Assembly (NCBI GenBank): GCA_027859095.1
Contig: JAQIBN010000220.1
Coordinates: 1 to 55,388 of the forward strand
Source of the DNA: Spirochaetia bacterium
Lineage (GTDB): Bacteria > Spirochaetota > Spirochaetia > B11-G9
Direction: 5' to 3'
Length of the DNA: 55,388 bases
Under the pieces are notes generated by a model. That model was given only the letters and a program-made list of their open reading frames with translations, was not told the DNA's origin and ran no database searches. Position 1 is the first letter of the stretch, and every line of letters starts with the position of its first letter. Shown piece by piece: positions 38,952-48,782 of this stretch. The position numbers and the translations under genes were made by a program.

Positions 38952-40659
38952 TTACGGCATAGCAATAATAACCTGAATTACCAAATTTTTGAAATCAATA
39001 ATATTTGTAGCACCACCTAGGTCAAGTGCAACATCCAGTTTGACATATTCGCCTATAGGCATGGTCATACCGATATTGTGGGTCGCTTCAACCAGGATGC
39101 TATTGTCCATAACACTTGTCTCATCTGAACTTAATGCCTCTACAGTTGTATCTGAAACTGCTGCCCCTGTGCCATCAACAGCAACAGTTCGAACTGAGTC
39201 TACTGCAGTTTTTGTATTAGTAATAGAGTTTACAAGCTGAAGATCTGCTCTGCTTCCAAGAGTAATAAAGAAAGGCCACTTTTCAGGAGCAATTGTAGCA
39301 GCTACCGGAAGGGTAAAACCGGTGGTTATATCAATAACTGAGGTACTATCTCCTCCCACATTATCTATACTATTGGTATAAGTAGTGGTTGTAGTAGTAA
39401 TAGTGTCTGCTGCGGAGGTAAATGCTCCATCAGCATCAACATCTGCACGGTTAACAGCTACTTCTTTGTCCAGAAGAGCATCGTTGTCCATACTAAACCC
39501 AAGGGAAGCTTCCGGACTTAGACCGAATGTAACCATAGGCCCAAGATCGTAGAAAAAGGAATGCCCCGCTCTTGCCTCAATATTAAAGTCAAAGCCGGCT
39601 GTAAATGTATCATCAAGAGTATCAGCGTTTCTTACATCCAATACTCCGGCAGCACCGCCGCCTGCATAGGAAATATCCTGCTCTGTTAGAACCTCACTGT
39701 AGGTTGGTGTTTCGACATCAAATCCAAAACCACCTCCAAAGAAGAATTCGTTCCCTGAGTCTTTACCCCAGATACCCGGTTTTGTAAGGGTATAGTCAGC
39801 ATTAAATCCTAGAAAGGTCGTCTTTTCTGTTATATCATCAGCTTCTGTATTTGTAAAAAGAGGTAAAGCTGCATCTGCAGGAGCACTGAAGGTATCCGAA
39901 AAACTTGTTGAAAGATTTAGAAAGTCTAAATCAATAAGTACATTTGCTTCGTGCTCCATATTTCCCATCTGTGTAAAAAAAGGTACTCCCAGTGAATAGG
40001 AATAAAGAAAGTCTTTATCAGTTTCAGTTATTTCTCGTGTGTAATCAGCCAGGGGTGTTGGCATTACACCTGCACCGGTGGAATTGTAATACCAGTCTTG
40101 TACTGTTTCATAGTTACTTGCCTGAGCACTGCTATCTGTTACATCCATATTAAAATATGCACCTGTATTAAAGTCTCCCAGCATAAAGAGGTACTGGCCT
40201 GCAAAATCCATGTCATCAAAGAGACGGTTTGCAGTATAGGTGGTTTCTGTTGAAGTTAAATCCCCACTGCCAGGTTGTTGTTCCATCCGTAGTAGTTCCC
40301 CCGGCTGTATTTATCGTCCCACTAGACTGGTTTCCAGCAGAATCGGAAGCTGTAAACCCTGCAAAGACAGACCAGGGATTCTCCCCTGCCTTGTAAAAAC
40401 CGCCCCATAATGGAGAACCACCATTATCAAACCCAGCATTCGTATCTACTTCAAGCTTCTCCAGGTTGGCAAGCCCGGCAAAGAGGTAGTTATAATTAAG
40501 AGTGGCAAACTCTGAGCCAACATTAACTGCCCAATCCAGTTCGTTCTCAAATATTCCAACACTGCTATCGTTAAAAACCGATGTAATACCGGTATTCTGA
40601 GCAGAAACAAAGACTGTAAGTGTCAGAAGAATGACAAATAATAAAAATACTTTTCTCAT
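38952..40659 (-). pseudogene. Outer-membrane barrel-like protein with a -1 frameshift
   Basis: The gene begins at ATG 40659 with a signal peptide (RKVFLLFVILLTLTVFVSA) and mature N-terminus NTGITSVFNDSSVG. The frame breaks near a run of four G (minus strand; + strand 40262-40265): the first frame ends soon after with an unrelated tail, while the second frame continues for over 430 codons. Adding one G would give WQWGDLTSTETTYTANRLF and restore a single protein of about 565 aa. The sequence alternates hydrophobic and polar residues and is rich in Gly, Thr, Asp and aromatic residues, as in outer-membrane beta-barrels; it ends in FKNLVIQVIIAMP. Family not recognised. Sequencing error, phase variation and true decay all remain possible. 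Confidence 0.7.
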
Positions 40660-40694
40660 ACTAAACTCCTTAAAATTTTTATATTATAATTAGT

Positions 40695-41827
40695 CCTGAA
40701 TCCGTATAAAAATATAGTCACGGCTTAAAAAGCATCATGAAATAATATTTAGAGCTGGATTCAACTCCAATTCGAAAAATAATTATCAGTGCAACTGGAG
40801 ATTGTTATTTTTAAGGTGAAATGATAAGATTTATACAAGTTCCCAAACCGCATAGAGACAGCTATCCTGCAAGTTTTGATGATACATTATTACTTTCGAA
40901 TCTACACGGATAAGATCATCAATTACTTTTCGCAATCTTTTACGTATTACTTTATGTTCATAGGGAAGATCTTCCTTAAATGTAAAGCAGTTTGTCCAAT
41001 AAAACGTAAAGCATTAAAAGCAATCATTGCTATATGCAGAATAACAGAGTTAACTCCAAACTTACCGGAAGGGAGTCGCTCGATTCCCATATCAGATTTA
41101 AGTTCACTGTGGAATTGTTCGCTTGTTCCATGAGAGTGATAAAGTTCAATAACTTCTTCTGGAGTCTCATATAGATTGGTCCAATAAGTCTCGACTTCAA
41201 TTTCTGGAAAAAGTAATTTAGTACCATCTTTATCTATATAGCGTTCTGTCACTTTGAACACAATATCCATTTCAGAAAGTGTTTCGTCAGAAGCTGGAGT
41301 ACGCCCGGTATGAATACCTGTGTATACTGTTCTCCTATCGTTATTAGAGATTACTTCTCCCTCTGCTTTTGCTGTTGGGGCCATGCTTCACGGGATTCTT
41401 TACGAATATTCCGGGAAAGGTATTCTGGAGTGTCTTTTTGACAATGCTGCTTTCCTTTCCGAAGTTCAGTATCGAGCATATACCCTTCTACTCCAATATA
41501 GCTGAAGATTGGGGCAAAACCATCATGACCCTTGTAGGTACGGCTTACACCTTCTTTGTGGCTTTTAGAATTATCAAGTGGAGATACATTACCTTTAGTA
41601 TCTCAGGGTGAGCAAGTTGACTGCTGGATTTATTATCAGAAAAATTGAAGCCAATTTTTTCAGATATTTTCGCTGCTAATGCAATTCCGCCTGTGCTTTG
41701 AACCTGTTCTGTGGTAGAATCTATAGCAAATTTCATTTGCACCCCTTAGGTGAACGTGTATTTGTCGTTAAATCATTATAGCTTAAGGGGTTGCTTTTTA
41801 ATACTGTTATTTTTATACGGATTCAGG
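40695..41827 (-). mobile_element. IS1380-family insertion sequence, internally deleted
   Basis: Terminal inverted repeats are CCTGAATCCGTATAAAAATA at the left end (40695-40714) and its exact complement at the right end (41808-41827), extending imperfectly to TTAAAAAGCA. A 5-bp direct repeat TTAGT flanks both ends (40690-40694 and 41828-41832), a target duplication. At 1133 bp it is shorter than typical IS1380 members (about 1.6-2 kb) because the transposase is missing segments. The insertion lies between the barrel gene and the LVIVD lipoprotein gene. Confidence 0.9.
40947..41736 (-). pseudogene. IS1380 transposase remnants
   Basis: Pieces in different frames keep the order of the family protein. 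N-terminal piece (ATG 41736, SD AGGGG): KFAIDSTTEQVQSTGGIALA, LAAKISEKIGFN. Middle piece (41384-41560): KEGVSRTYKGHDGFAPIFSY, then DTELRKGKQHCQKDTPEYL. C-terminal piece (to TAA just before 40947): DIVFKVTERYIDKDGTKLLF, HSHGTSEQFHSELKSDMGIE, NALRFIGQTALHLRKIF. Frameshifts and deletions separate them, so no active transposase is made; movement would need help from another copy. Confidence 0.85.
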
Positions 41828-41935
41828 TTAGTGTATCACTAATCTTCTACTTAGTCGATTTTTTTCTTTTTTTGGTGGGAGGGGTTGTACAGAAAGGATC
41901 ATACTAACAATAGAAACACTCAGGCAGGGGTGTCT

Positions 41936-44900
41936 CTACTGCAGCCAGGAGGGGATTAAGATCTTAACAACCTTAAAACCATCAACATCAGCTACAAAGG
42001 CAAGATCCTTCTCGACTTCAACACCTACTGCATAAATATCCTTACAGCTGCTAACTAAAACAAGATCTTCCGGCGTACTCATATCTAATACAATCAGCCC
42101 TTCATAACCTGCTGCGGCATAGATATAACCGGGCTTAAGATGGATATCTTCTATCCAGCCGGAACTAAAGGAGGAGAGAATTACAGGTCTAAGGGGATCT
42201 GATAAATCAATCACAGACAGGCCATCCCTGCCACCTGCAACTGCATAATTATCTGTTAAAGCTATGGTGACAGCATTAGGAAGATTAACTGTTGCCAAAA
42301 GTTCTGGAATTCTATTATCCCTGTTGCTGTATATCCTTAGGCCTTTTGAACCGTCAGCAACTACAATAAGTTCCTTATTCACTGCAATTTCCTGAACAGA
42401 CCCTCCGGTAAAAACGGTGTCAATTTTTTTGGTATCCAAATCAAGGATATGCATGCCCTCTTCTCTGGCAGCTATATATGCTTTATTGTCATAAACTACC
42501 AGAGATTTTGTAATACCCGGTAAATCAATAGCGTCCTGAAGTTCAACCTGCTGGCTGCCATCTTCAGAATAAGTTATATCACCAAGAACAATTCCGCCTT
42601 CCCCATCAGCAATAAGAAGTTTGGAACCATAACCAATTACAGATTCTGCATAGCTGGTATCCAGTTTATTTGTAACAGAAAAACTAGCGCTGTCGGTGGG
42701 ATTTGAAACATCGATAAGTTTCACCCCATTTCGATGATCTGCAAGATAGAGTGTTTTATCAAGATATGTAAGATCATATGCTTTACCGTCTGTTTTATAT
42801 TCTGCAATTACAAAAGACCGGCCGGTTGTAAAACTTTCTACAGTTTTATATCCTTCCTTGTCTGTCAAATATATAACACCATTATTAAGAGTGAGAGCAG
42901 AAGCTCCCTCCATCTCAACAGTATCAAAAAGGACTGGTCTGAGGGGATCCGAGATTTCATAGATTAATAATCCCTGGACAAGGTCACTGGCAAATATATA
43001 ATTTTCATTAACAATAAGATCTGTAATACTCTCCATAGGAATCTGCCCAATCTCTGTCGGAGTATTTATATCCGAAATATTAATTATTCTAACACCAAAC
43101 CCGCTGTCAGCAATATATGCAGTATTTTTACTTACAGAGAGAGCAACAGCATTGTCGCATTTGAAAGTACTGACAATTCTCAAATCAGGGGAATCAGCAG
43201 TATCAATAATTTTCAGCCCTCCGGCCCCGTCAGCTACAAACAAATTTGTACCCTGTAAGAAAAGGTCATGAGCAAAATCTGTAACCAGAGATCCTGAACG
43301 AGAAGGTTTTCTTTCGGTCGAAATATCGATTATTTTAATTCCTGCTCTACCATCTGCAATAAATACTGTATCTTCTAACAATGCCAATTTAGTGGCATCA
43401 GTTGTTTTTCTGGAACCAAGAAGTATTGGATTCCAGGGATCATTTATGTCCAGAATTTTTATTCCACGAAACCCATCCGCAATATAGGCTCTTTCTCCTC
43501 TTATTAAAATGTCCTTTGCATCTTCAGCCGGATATCTACTAACTTCCACTGGTCTGGCAGAATCAGCATTATCCACTATTCTCATACCGCTTATACCATC
43601 TGCCATAAAAATATAGCTGCCTGCAACCTCTATATCCTGAAGATTGGAACTTCTGTATTCACCAATAACTACTGTTTTCTCTTCCGGAAAAGGAAGACTC
43701 TCTGTGGATACTGCTGCACTCACAGAACTGCCTTCCAGGGAAGGACGTATTTGATAAGAGTAGGTTTTTCCAAAAACAACTTCTCTGTCTGTATAACTGG
43801 TACCTTCAAAGTCCTTTTCCAGAATCTGATAAGATCCGGAGGAACTCTCTCTCCTTAATATATCAAATTTATCAGTACCTGGAATATTAAGCCACACAAG
43901 ACTTATCTGCTGATAACCTGAAGCAGCAACGGGCTTAAGAGTATCTGAAGTCAATAAAATGGTTTCTGCTACATCTGACCAGTATGTTTCTCCTGCAAGC
44001 TTGTCTGTTTTTAAAGGCAATGCTTCCAATTGAAACTGATATAAAAAACCTTCTCTAAAATTACGAATCTGAAGAGGAGATTCAACATTAGCAAACTTAT
44101 TTCCATTTATACCTGCAGGATCGACTCCTTCGTCTGCATAAAATAAGTTGTATTCTTCTACTCCAGGTAAACTTTCCCAACTAATGTTAACTACACCATC
44201 TTTCTGGGCAACATTGAAACCGGGAATATCACTCAGAGATTCAATAATTGATACTGATTTTTCTCTGGTTTTTCCATTTCTTCCATGAGCAGTTATTGTT
44301 ACCAGCTGCTCTCCTGTAAAATCACTGGAATATATAACCTCAGAAAAACTACCATCCAAACCAACAGGGATAGTTCCTGAAATCTGTTTATCTGAAGAAG
44401 AGCTATCCACAGAAAAAAGAGAATACTCAAGGCTTTCGGGCCCGGTAAGGTTTATATCAACTGCGGAAGGGTCTAATACATTTCCTGAAATACGTATTGC
44501 TGCTCCGTATGCACTGCCTTCCTGTGGAGAGTTTATAGTAAGCTTGGGGCTTACATTCCCATCATAGAGAGTTAGTTTATGCTGGCTTGAATCTCCGCCC
44601 TCTTTTTCTGCCTTAATTAGTATATCAAGGGCTCCGGAATAATCTCCTGTAGAGAAACTTAAAAAGAATACTCCGTCACTTCCGAAGAATAATTCTTCTG
44701 GGGCTTTTTTACCGGCTATTTCCCAGGTTACTACTCCCACTCCGTGTACGGAATCAAGATTCTCTGATGATGAAGCAATCTGGCCTTCTATTTGGATTTT
44801 TGTTGTGTAGAAGGTGCCGGTTTCGGGTGAAATTATTGCTATGTGTGGGGGTGATATGCCTGTAACAACTGGCGGTGTTTGTTCGATATCGGGAACAGGT

Positions 44901-45640
44901 TCCGGGGCAACAACAACCGCTGGTGTTAGTTCAATGACAGGTTGTATTTCTGGAACAGAATCCGCCGGAACGGCGGTGTCTACATTGTTTGGTTCGATGA
45001 CGGGTGTTGGTTCCGGGGCAATAACAACCGCTGGTGTTTGTTCAATTGCAGGTTGGATTTCTGGTACAGAATCCGCCGGAACGGCGGTGGCTACATTGTC
45101 TGGTTCGATGACGGGGTCCGGAACAGGAATAACGGTTGGTTCGGGAGCTATAGCGATTGTTGGTTCGGGTTTGAGTGCCGGGGCATTGTCCGGTTCGGGT
45201 ATTATATCTGCTTTTTCTTCCGGAGCATTACCTTCCCGGACTCTGTAAATGGCTATTATTGGTTTGCCGGGGATGGGTCTGGATTTCAGGATTAGTTCGG
45301 AAAAAGTGTCTCCGGAAATATCCGGTCTAATCACAGAGATTTCCTTAGATGCTTTTTCAGCAATTTTTGGAGAGCTTACTGGAAGATTTGGTTCAAGTGT
45401 CTTAAACTTATCTTTAGTTAGAGGTTCCTCTTCTTTAATATCTACTGGGGTTTCCTGTTGATCAGGTGAACTTTTCGGGTTAGATTCCGGCACGTCCATA
45501 GAAGGTTGATCAGGTAGTACAGATTCTTCTGTCACCGGGTTAGCTAGCTGTCTTTCAGCAATCTCTGATTTTTCAGCAACACTGCAACCACTAATGACTA
45601 ATACAGAAAGAAAGAAGTAGAAAATTGGTTTTAATCGCAT
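41936..45640 (-). CDS. Large lipoprotein with Ig/FN3-like domains and LVIVD beta-propeller repeats
   Basis: 1234 aa. Signal sequence with lipobox VISGC (Cys 19). Residues 40-260 are Pro/Glu/Val-rich and include two 37-residue tandem repeats (176-249). About 265-470 are Ig/bacterial-surface beta domains (HIAIISPETGTFYTTKIQIE). About 470-650 are FN3-like domains. From about 655 to the end come many LVIVD-type blades: VAGSYIFMADGISGMRIVD, AYIADGFRGIKILDINDP, VFIADGRAGIKIIDIS, and similar. LVIVD proteins are exported and of unknown function; propellers usually bind proteins or glycans. Last gene of a three-gene operon. Confidence 0.85.
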   Translation of the reverse strand: MRLKPIFYFFLSVLVISGCSVAEKSEIAERQLANPVTEESVLPDQPSMDVPESNPKSSPDQQETPVDIKEEEPLTKDKFKTLEPNLPVSSPKIAEKASKEISVIRPDISGDTFSELILKSRPIPGKPIIAIYRVREGNAPEEKADIIPEPDNAPALKPEPTIAIAPEPTVIPVPDPVIEPDNVATAVPADSVPEIQPAIEQTPAVVIAPEPTPVIEPNNVDTAVPADSVPEIQPVIELTPAVVVAPEPVPDIEQTPPVVTGISPPHIAIISPETGTFYTTKIQIEGQIASSSENLDSVHGVGVVTWEIAGKKAPEELFFGSDGVFFLSFSTGDYSGALDILIKAEKEGGDSSQHKLTLYDGNVSPKLTINSPQEGSAYGAAIRISGNVLDPSAVDINLTGPESLEYSLFSVDSSSSDKQISGTIPVGLDGSFSEVIYSSDFTGEQLVTITAHGRNGKTREKSVSIIESLSDIPGFNVAQKDGVVNISWESLPGVEEYNLFYADEGVDPAGINGNKFANVESPLQIRNFREGFLYQFQLEALPLKTDKLAGETYWSDVAETILLTSDTLKPVAASGYQQISLVWLNIPGTDKFDILRRESSSGSYQILEKDFEGTSYTDREVVFGKTYSYQIRPSLEGSSVSAAVSTESLPFPEEKTVVIGEYRSSNLQDIEVAGSYIFMADGISGMRIVDNADSARPVEVSRYPAEDAKDILIRGERAYIADGFRGIKILDINDPWNPILLGSRKTTDATKLALLEDTVFIADGRAGIKIIDISTERKPSRSGSLVTDFAHDLFLQGTNLFVADGAGGLKIIDTADSPDLRIVSTFKCDNAVALSVSKNTAYIADSGFGVRIINISDINTPTEIGQIPMESITDLIVNENYIFASDLVQGLLIYEISDPLRPVLFDTVEMEGASALTLNNGVIYLTDKEGYKTVESFTTGRSFVIAEYKTDGKAYDLTYLDKTLYLADHRNGVKLIDVSNPTDSASFSVTNKLDTSYAESVIGYGSKLLIADGEGGIVLGDITYSEDGSQQVELQDAIDLPGITKSLVVYDNKAYIAAREEGMHILDLDTKKIDTVFTGGSVQEIAVNKELIVVADGSKGLRIYSNRDNRIPELLATVNLPNAVTIALTDNYAVAGGRDGLSVIDLSDPLRPVILSSFSSGWIEDIHLKPGYIYAAAGYEGLIVLDMSTPEDLVLVSSCKDIYAVGVEVEKDLAFVADVDGFKVVKILIPSWLQ
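44894..45115 (-). repeat. 111-bp tandem duplication in the Pro-rich region
   Basis: Two adjacent 37-codon units, PVIEPDNVATAVPADSVPEI... and PVIEPNNVDTAVPADSVPEI..., differ at only a few residues. Recent slippage is likely, and copy number may vary between strains. Confidence 0.85.
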
Positions 45641-45665
45641 ACGGATTGCCCTCTAAGATTCACTA

Positions 45666-48600
45666 TCATGGGACATTAATTGTTACAGTTACACTAACAG
45701 GAGTATTTTGGACATTCCCATAAATATCTTCTGCCAAAGTTGCAGTGACAATAAATGTTCCATCCGTTCCCGGTGTAACTGTATATCTTTCTCTATATAC
45801 GGTAGTACCAGTCCATCCTAAGGAAGAAGGTAGAATAGTAGCATCGGATCCACTATTGTCAAGGATAAGATTTGTTCCAACAATAAAAGAACTTGTATTT
45901 ATTGGCTCTGGAAAAGTTATTGTAATGTCAACAGTTGTTGATGCTGTAATTGTACTTTTGTTTGTACCAATTGAAGCCGTTAGATCGAATGTACCAACTG
46001 GTGTAACTGCAGGATGGGTTCCAACAGTGTTTAAAGTTATATCCTCAATGCCTGTTTTTGGAGTGAAATCACCAGATGGATTTGTTGTAGATTCAGCTGA
46101 AGTCAGGGTTATAACTACCGTATCGAGGGCTGGTTCAAGCATTGTAAGCTCCGCAGTAGATGCATCTGCAGTCCAACCTGGTATACTCCCAACATAACTA
46201 ATAAGGGTAGACAAGGTACCAGTTATTGTTTTAGTAGTGCCACCTGAAGAATCAAAATCCAATGTTGGCTCAATTGATGCAGGGTTTAACTCTTCATCGA
46301 AAATAAAAATAATTGTATCTCCAGTATCAGCACCAATATTATTTCCTGTATCTTTGAAGATTACATCAGTTAATTTTGGCCCGTTATCCCAGGTTAGAGT
46401 CATATCATCTGTTGAAAAATTACCAGCATTGTCAGTTACTTTAAGCTGTAATGTATAGGGACCCTCTAAATCATTTTCTACATAGACTGTTGGATTCAAA
46501 CTACCTGAACCTAGGTTTGTAATTGTTACTTCAGTACCACCACCAGTCTGAGTCCATTCATAAGTGGCAATTCCGCTAACATCGCTAGAGGCAGACGTAT
46601 CCTCAGGTGCAGTTGCATCACTATCTGAACCAGAAATAGAATTAAGTGAAATTAAAGATCCTGTAGTTTTATCATCACCCGCAAAAACAGTTGGGGGAAG
46701 ATTATCAATCGTTATCGTAAGACTACCACTGGGAAGAGCGGACCAGTTATCTGCATTGTCACCAGCCTGAACATAAAGAGTATAAGCACCATCAATAAGA
46801 TCATCTACAGGTGGTGTATAGGATAAACTAGCTGAGCCAGAATCAATCCACCCACTGCCGTCCGTAAAGCCATAACGATATTTTGTTGCACCAGCGACAG
46901 ATAACCAACTCCAGGTTGGCTTTCTGTTCTGTGTAAAGGCATCACCTGTTACTTCCGGTGCGACAGGAGCTATTGCATCAATTTCAATCTCAGCTGAATC
47001 AATAGCAAAAGGTCCGGTTATATCAAAAGGACTGGAAGCAACATTTGCCCCAGGACTGGTATCAGTAAGACCAGATCCTATGAGCGAAAAGACATCCAGT
47101 TTTGAATTAAAATGGCCAGGTTGAATGTCATATTGATACCTAATAATATCACCAATAATTGTTACGACATCTGTAGTGTATGAGCTACCTGCTCCTTCTG
47201 TTACTTTAAGTACCGGAGCAATTCCTGCTAAAGACTCAGAGAACTCAACATCAATATACAGGCTTACAGAATCATTAAACAATCCTCCTACTACTTCATC
47301 AAGTGCATTATTCCTCACTCTTATATCTTTAATATAAGGTGGGAATTCATCAAATATTGTATGATTTATCACTCCTGCAAAAGAATTGCCATCTTCATCT
47401 TCAATATTTCCACTTATAGTTAGATTATTAGCGGTTACAATATCTGATGCAAAAGTAAGAATGATCGCTGAATGATTCGCTCCATCATATGCAGCAGTGT
47501 CAATAGTGCCACTACCGGTAGAATATTCATAATTGCCTGTATCCAGTGCTCCGGCAGCAACATTTTCGCTGAAAACAATCCTAATCAAATTCTTATCTAC
47601 CTGACTGGCAGAGATAAGCGTCGGTGCTAGTTGATCATAAAGATAACCAGAATAAAGAAAGGTTGCCGGATTTGCGGGGTTTCCAACTCTGTCAAATATT
47701 TCACCGGTTTTTGGGGCAAATGTCAATTGTTCTGTTCCATCAGCAGGGGACGGTAGTCCTGAAGTGATAGCTATCTCTAGCAATTCAGTACCTTCAGTTG
47801 GCGATGTACTAAAATTCCAAGTTAAAGGTGTTCCATCAAGCTTCAAATCAAAATCTGTTTCAGTAACTGCATTGCTACCTGTCACTCCATCGGCAGTTGT
47901 ATAAACACCCTCACTTAGGGTCGCTGTCAGAGTAGTGTTAGATGGGAAAGTATGCGAAGCAATAGTAGGTTTAACATCATCATCAGCTAAAACGAAATCT
48001 TTACTTGATTTATAATCTCCGTCACTTGATTTAATGGTAATAGTTAGTGGTCCGGAAACTGATGCTGCAGCAGGATCAAAACTAAAACGGAAGGAACCAG
48101 GAGGACCAGGAAAAACCTGATCTTGAACAGTATTAAAATCAGTAATAAAGGTATCGGGAACTGCCGTTCCAGTACCAGGCTCAACGGCATATTTTACATA
48201 AATAGCAGGCATTGCAACTGTTCCTGTAATAGTAAATGCCGGTAATAAGTGGGAATAGGTATTAAAATCTCCAATTTCATGATCTGTAATTGTAAGAGCT
48301 GGTCCGGTAGTTTTATCAAAAAGAGTAACAGTGTATTCCGTGATATTTCCATTCCAATCTGTAGTTGTAATAACAATAAACTGAGTACCCGTTAACTGTT
48401 CAGGATCAGTAGTAGAAAGGGTAATTGTAAAACTCCCGCCATCACCAAGAGTCACAGTTCCATTTATTCTTTTATTATACTGCTCCTCATAGGTAACTGA
48501 AGTCACGGAGCCTGCTATGGTTCGTTTCTCATCACTATAGTCAACAATCGTTCCTGTTATTGTTATTGTTGAACCATAATAGTTTTTTACATTCTGGTCA

Positions 48601-48755
48601 GGAGATGTTATGTTAATAATTGGTGGAACAGTATCAACAACCTCTGCCAGAAGTGTATCATCCAAAGGCAATGGACAAGAAGTAATAATCAATGCCGTTA
48701 AAATAACAATAGTAACGGCAGTTATCAATTTAAAAGTCTTTAGAAAATTATCCAT
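45666..48755 (-). CDS. Large Ig-like-domain lipoprotein
   Basis: About 1029 aa from ATG 48755; a TTG at 48779 (nearest the upstream stop) is the alternative, and neither has a strong site. From 48755 a good lipoprotein signal appears (FKLITAVTIVILTALIITSC). The rest is repeated beta domains: Ig-like blocks (PPIINITSPDQNVKNYYGST, SGPLTITIKSSDGDY), SLH-independent 'invasin/SwmB-like' blocks (LIRIVFSENVAAGALDTGNY, IIFIFDEELNPASIEPT) and a PKD/FN3-like one (TVFAGDDKTTGSLISLNSIS, TYEWTQTGGGTEVTI). Such proteins are surface adhesins or structural envelope proteins. It lies between the transglutaminase gene and the LVIVD gene. Confidence 0.8.
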   Translation of the reverse strand: MDNFLKTFKLITAVTIVILTALIITSCPLPLDDTLLAEVVDTVPPIINITSPDQNVKNYYGSTITITGTIVDYSDEKRTIAGSVTSVTYEEQYNKRINGTVTLGDGGSFTITLSTTDPEQLTGTQFIVITTTDWNGNITEYTVTLFDKTTGPALTITDHEIGDFNTYSHLLPAFTITGTVAMPAIYVKYAVEPGTGTAVPDTFITDFNTVQDQVFPGPPGSFRFSFDPAAASVSGPLTITIKSSDGDYKSSKDFVLADDDVKPTIASHTFPSNTTLTATLSEGVYTTADGVTGSNAVTETDFDLKLDGTPLTWNFSTSPTEGTELLEIAITSGLPSPADGTEQLTFAPKTGEIFDRVGNPANPATFLYSGYLYDQLAPTLISASQVDKNLIRIVFSENVAAGALDTGNYEYSTGSGTIDTAAYDGANHSAIILTFASDIVTANNLTISGNIEDEDGNSFAGVINHTIFDEFPPYIKDIRVRNNALDEVVGGLFNDSVSLYIDVEFSESLAGIAPVLKVTEGAGSSYTTDVVTIIGDIIRYQYDIQPGHFNSKLDVFSLIGSGLTDTSPGANVASSPFDITGPFAIDSAEIEIDAIAPVAPEVTGDAFTQNRKPTWSWLSVAGATKYRYGFTDGSGWIDSGSASLSYTPPVDDLIDGAYTLYVQAGDNADNWSALPSGSLTITIDNLPPTVFAGDDKTTGSLISLNSISGSDSDATAPEDTSASSDVSGIATYEWTQTGGGTEVTITNLGSGSLNPTVYVENDLEGPYTLQLKVTDNAGNFSTDDMTLTWDNGPKLTDVIFKDTGNNIGADTGDTIIFIFDEELNPASIEPTLDFDSSGGTTKTITGTLSTLISYVGSIPGWTADASTAELTMLEPALDTVVITLTSAESTTNPSGDFTPKTGIEDITLNTVGTHPAVTPVGTFDLTASIGTNKSTITASTTVDITITFPEPINTSSFIVGTNLILDNSGSDATILPSSLGWTGTTVYRERYTVTPGTDGTFIVTATLAEDIYGNVQNTPVSVTVTINVP

Positions 48756-48782
48756 CAGATTATTACAATTTGTACTCAAACC

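Noticed and set aside
41320-41611. Plus-strand reading frames inside the IS element
   Set aside because: They are antisense to recognisable IS1380 transposase pieces and have no ribosome-binding sites.
44814-45295. Plus-strand Gly/Ser/Thr-rich reading frames opposite the LVIVD lipoprotein
   Set aside because: Artefacts of the Pro/Glu/Val-rich repeat on the other strand, with no start signals.
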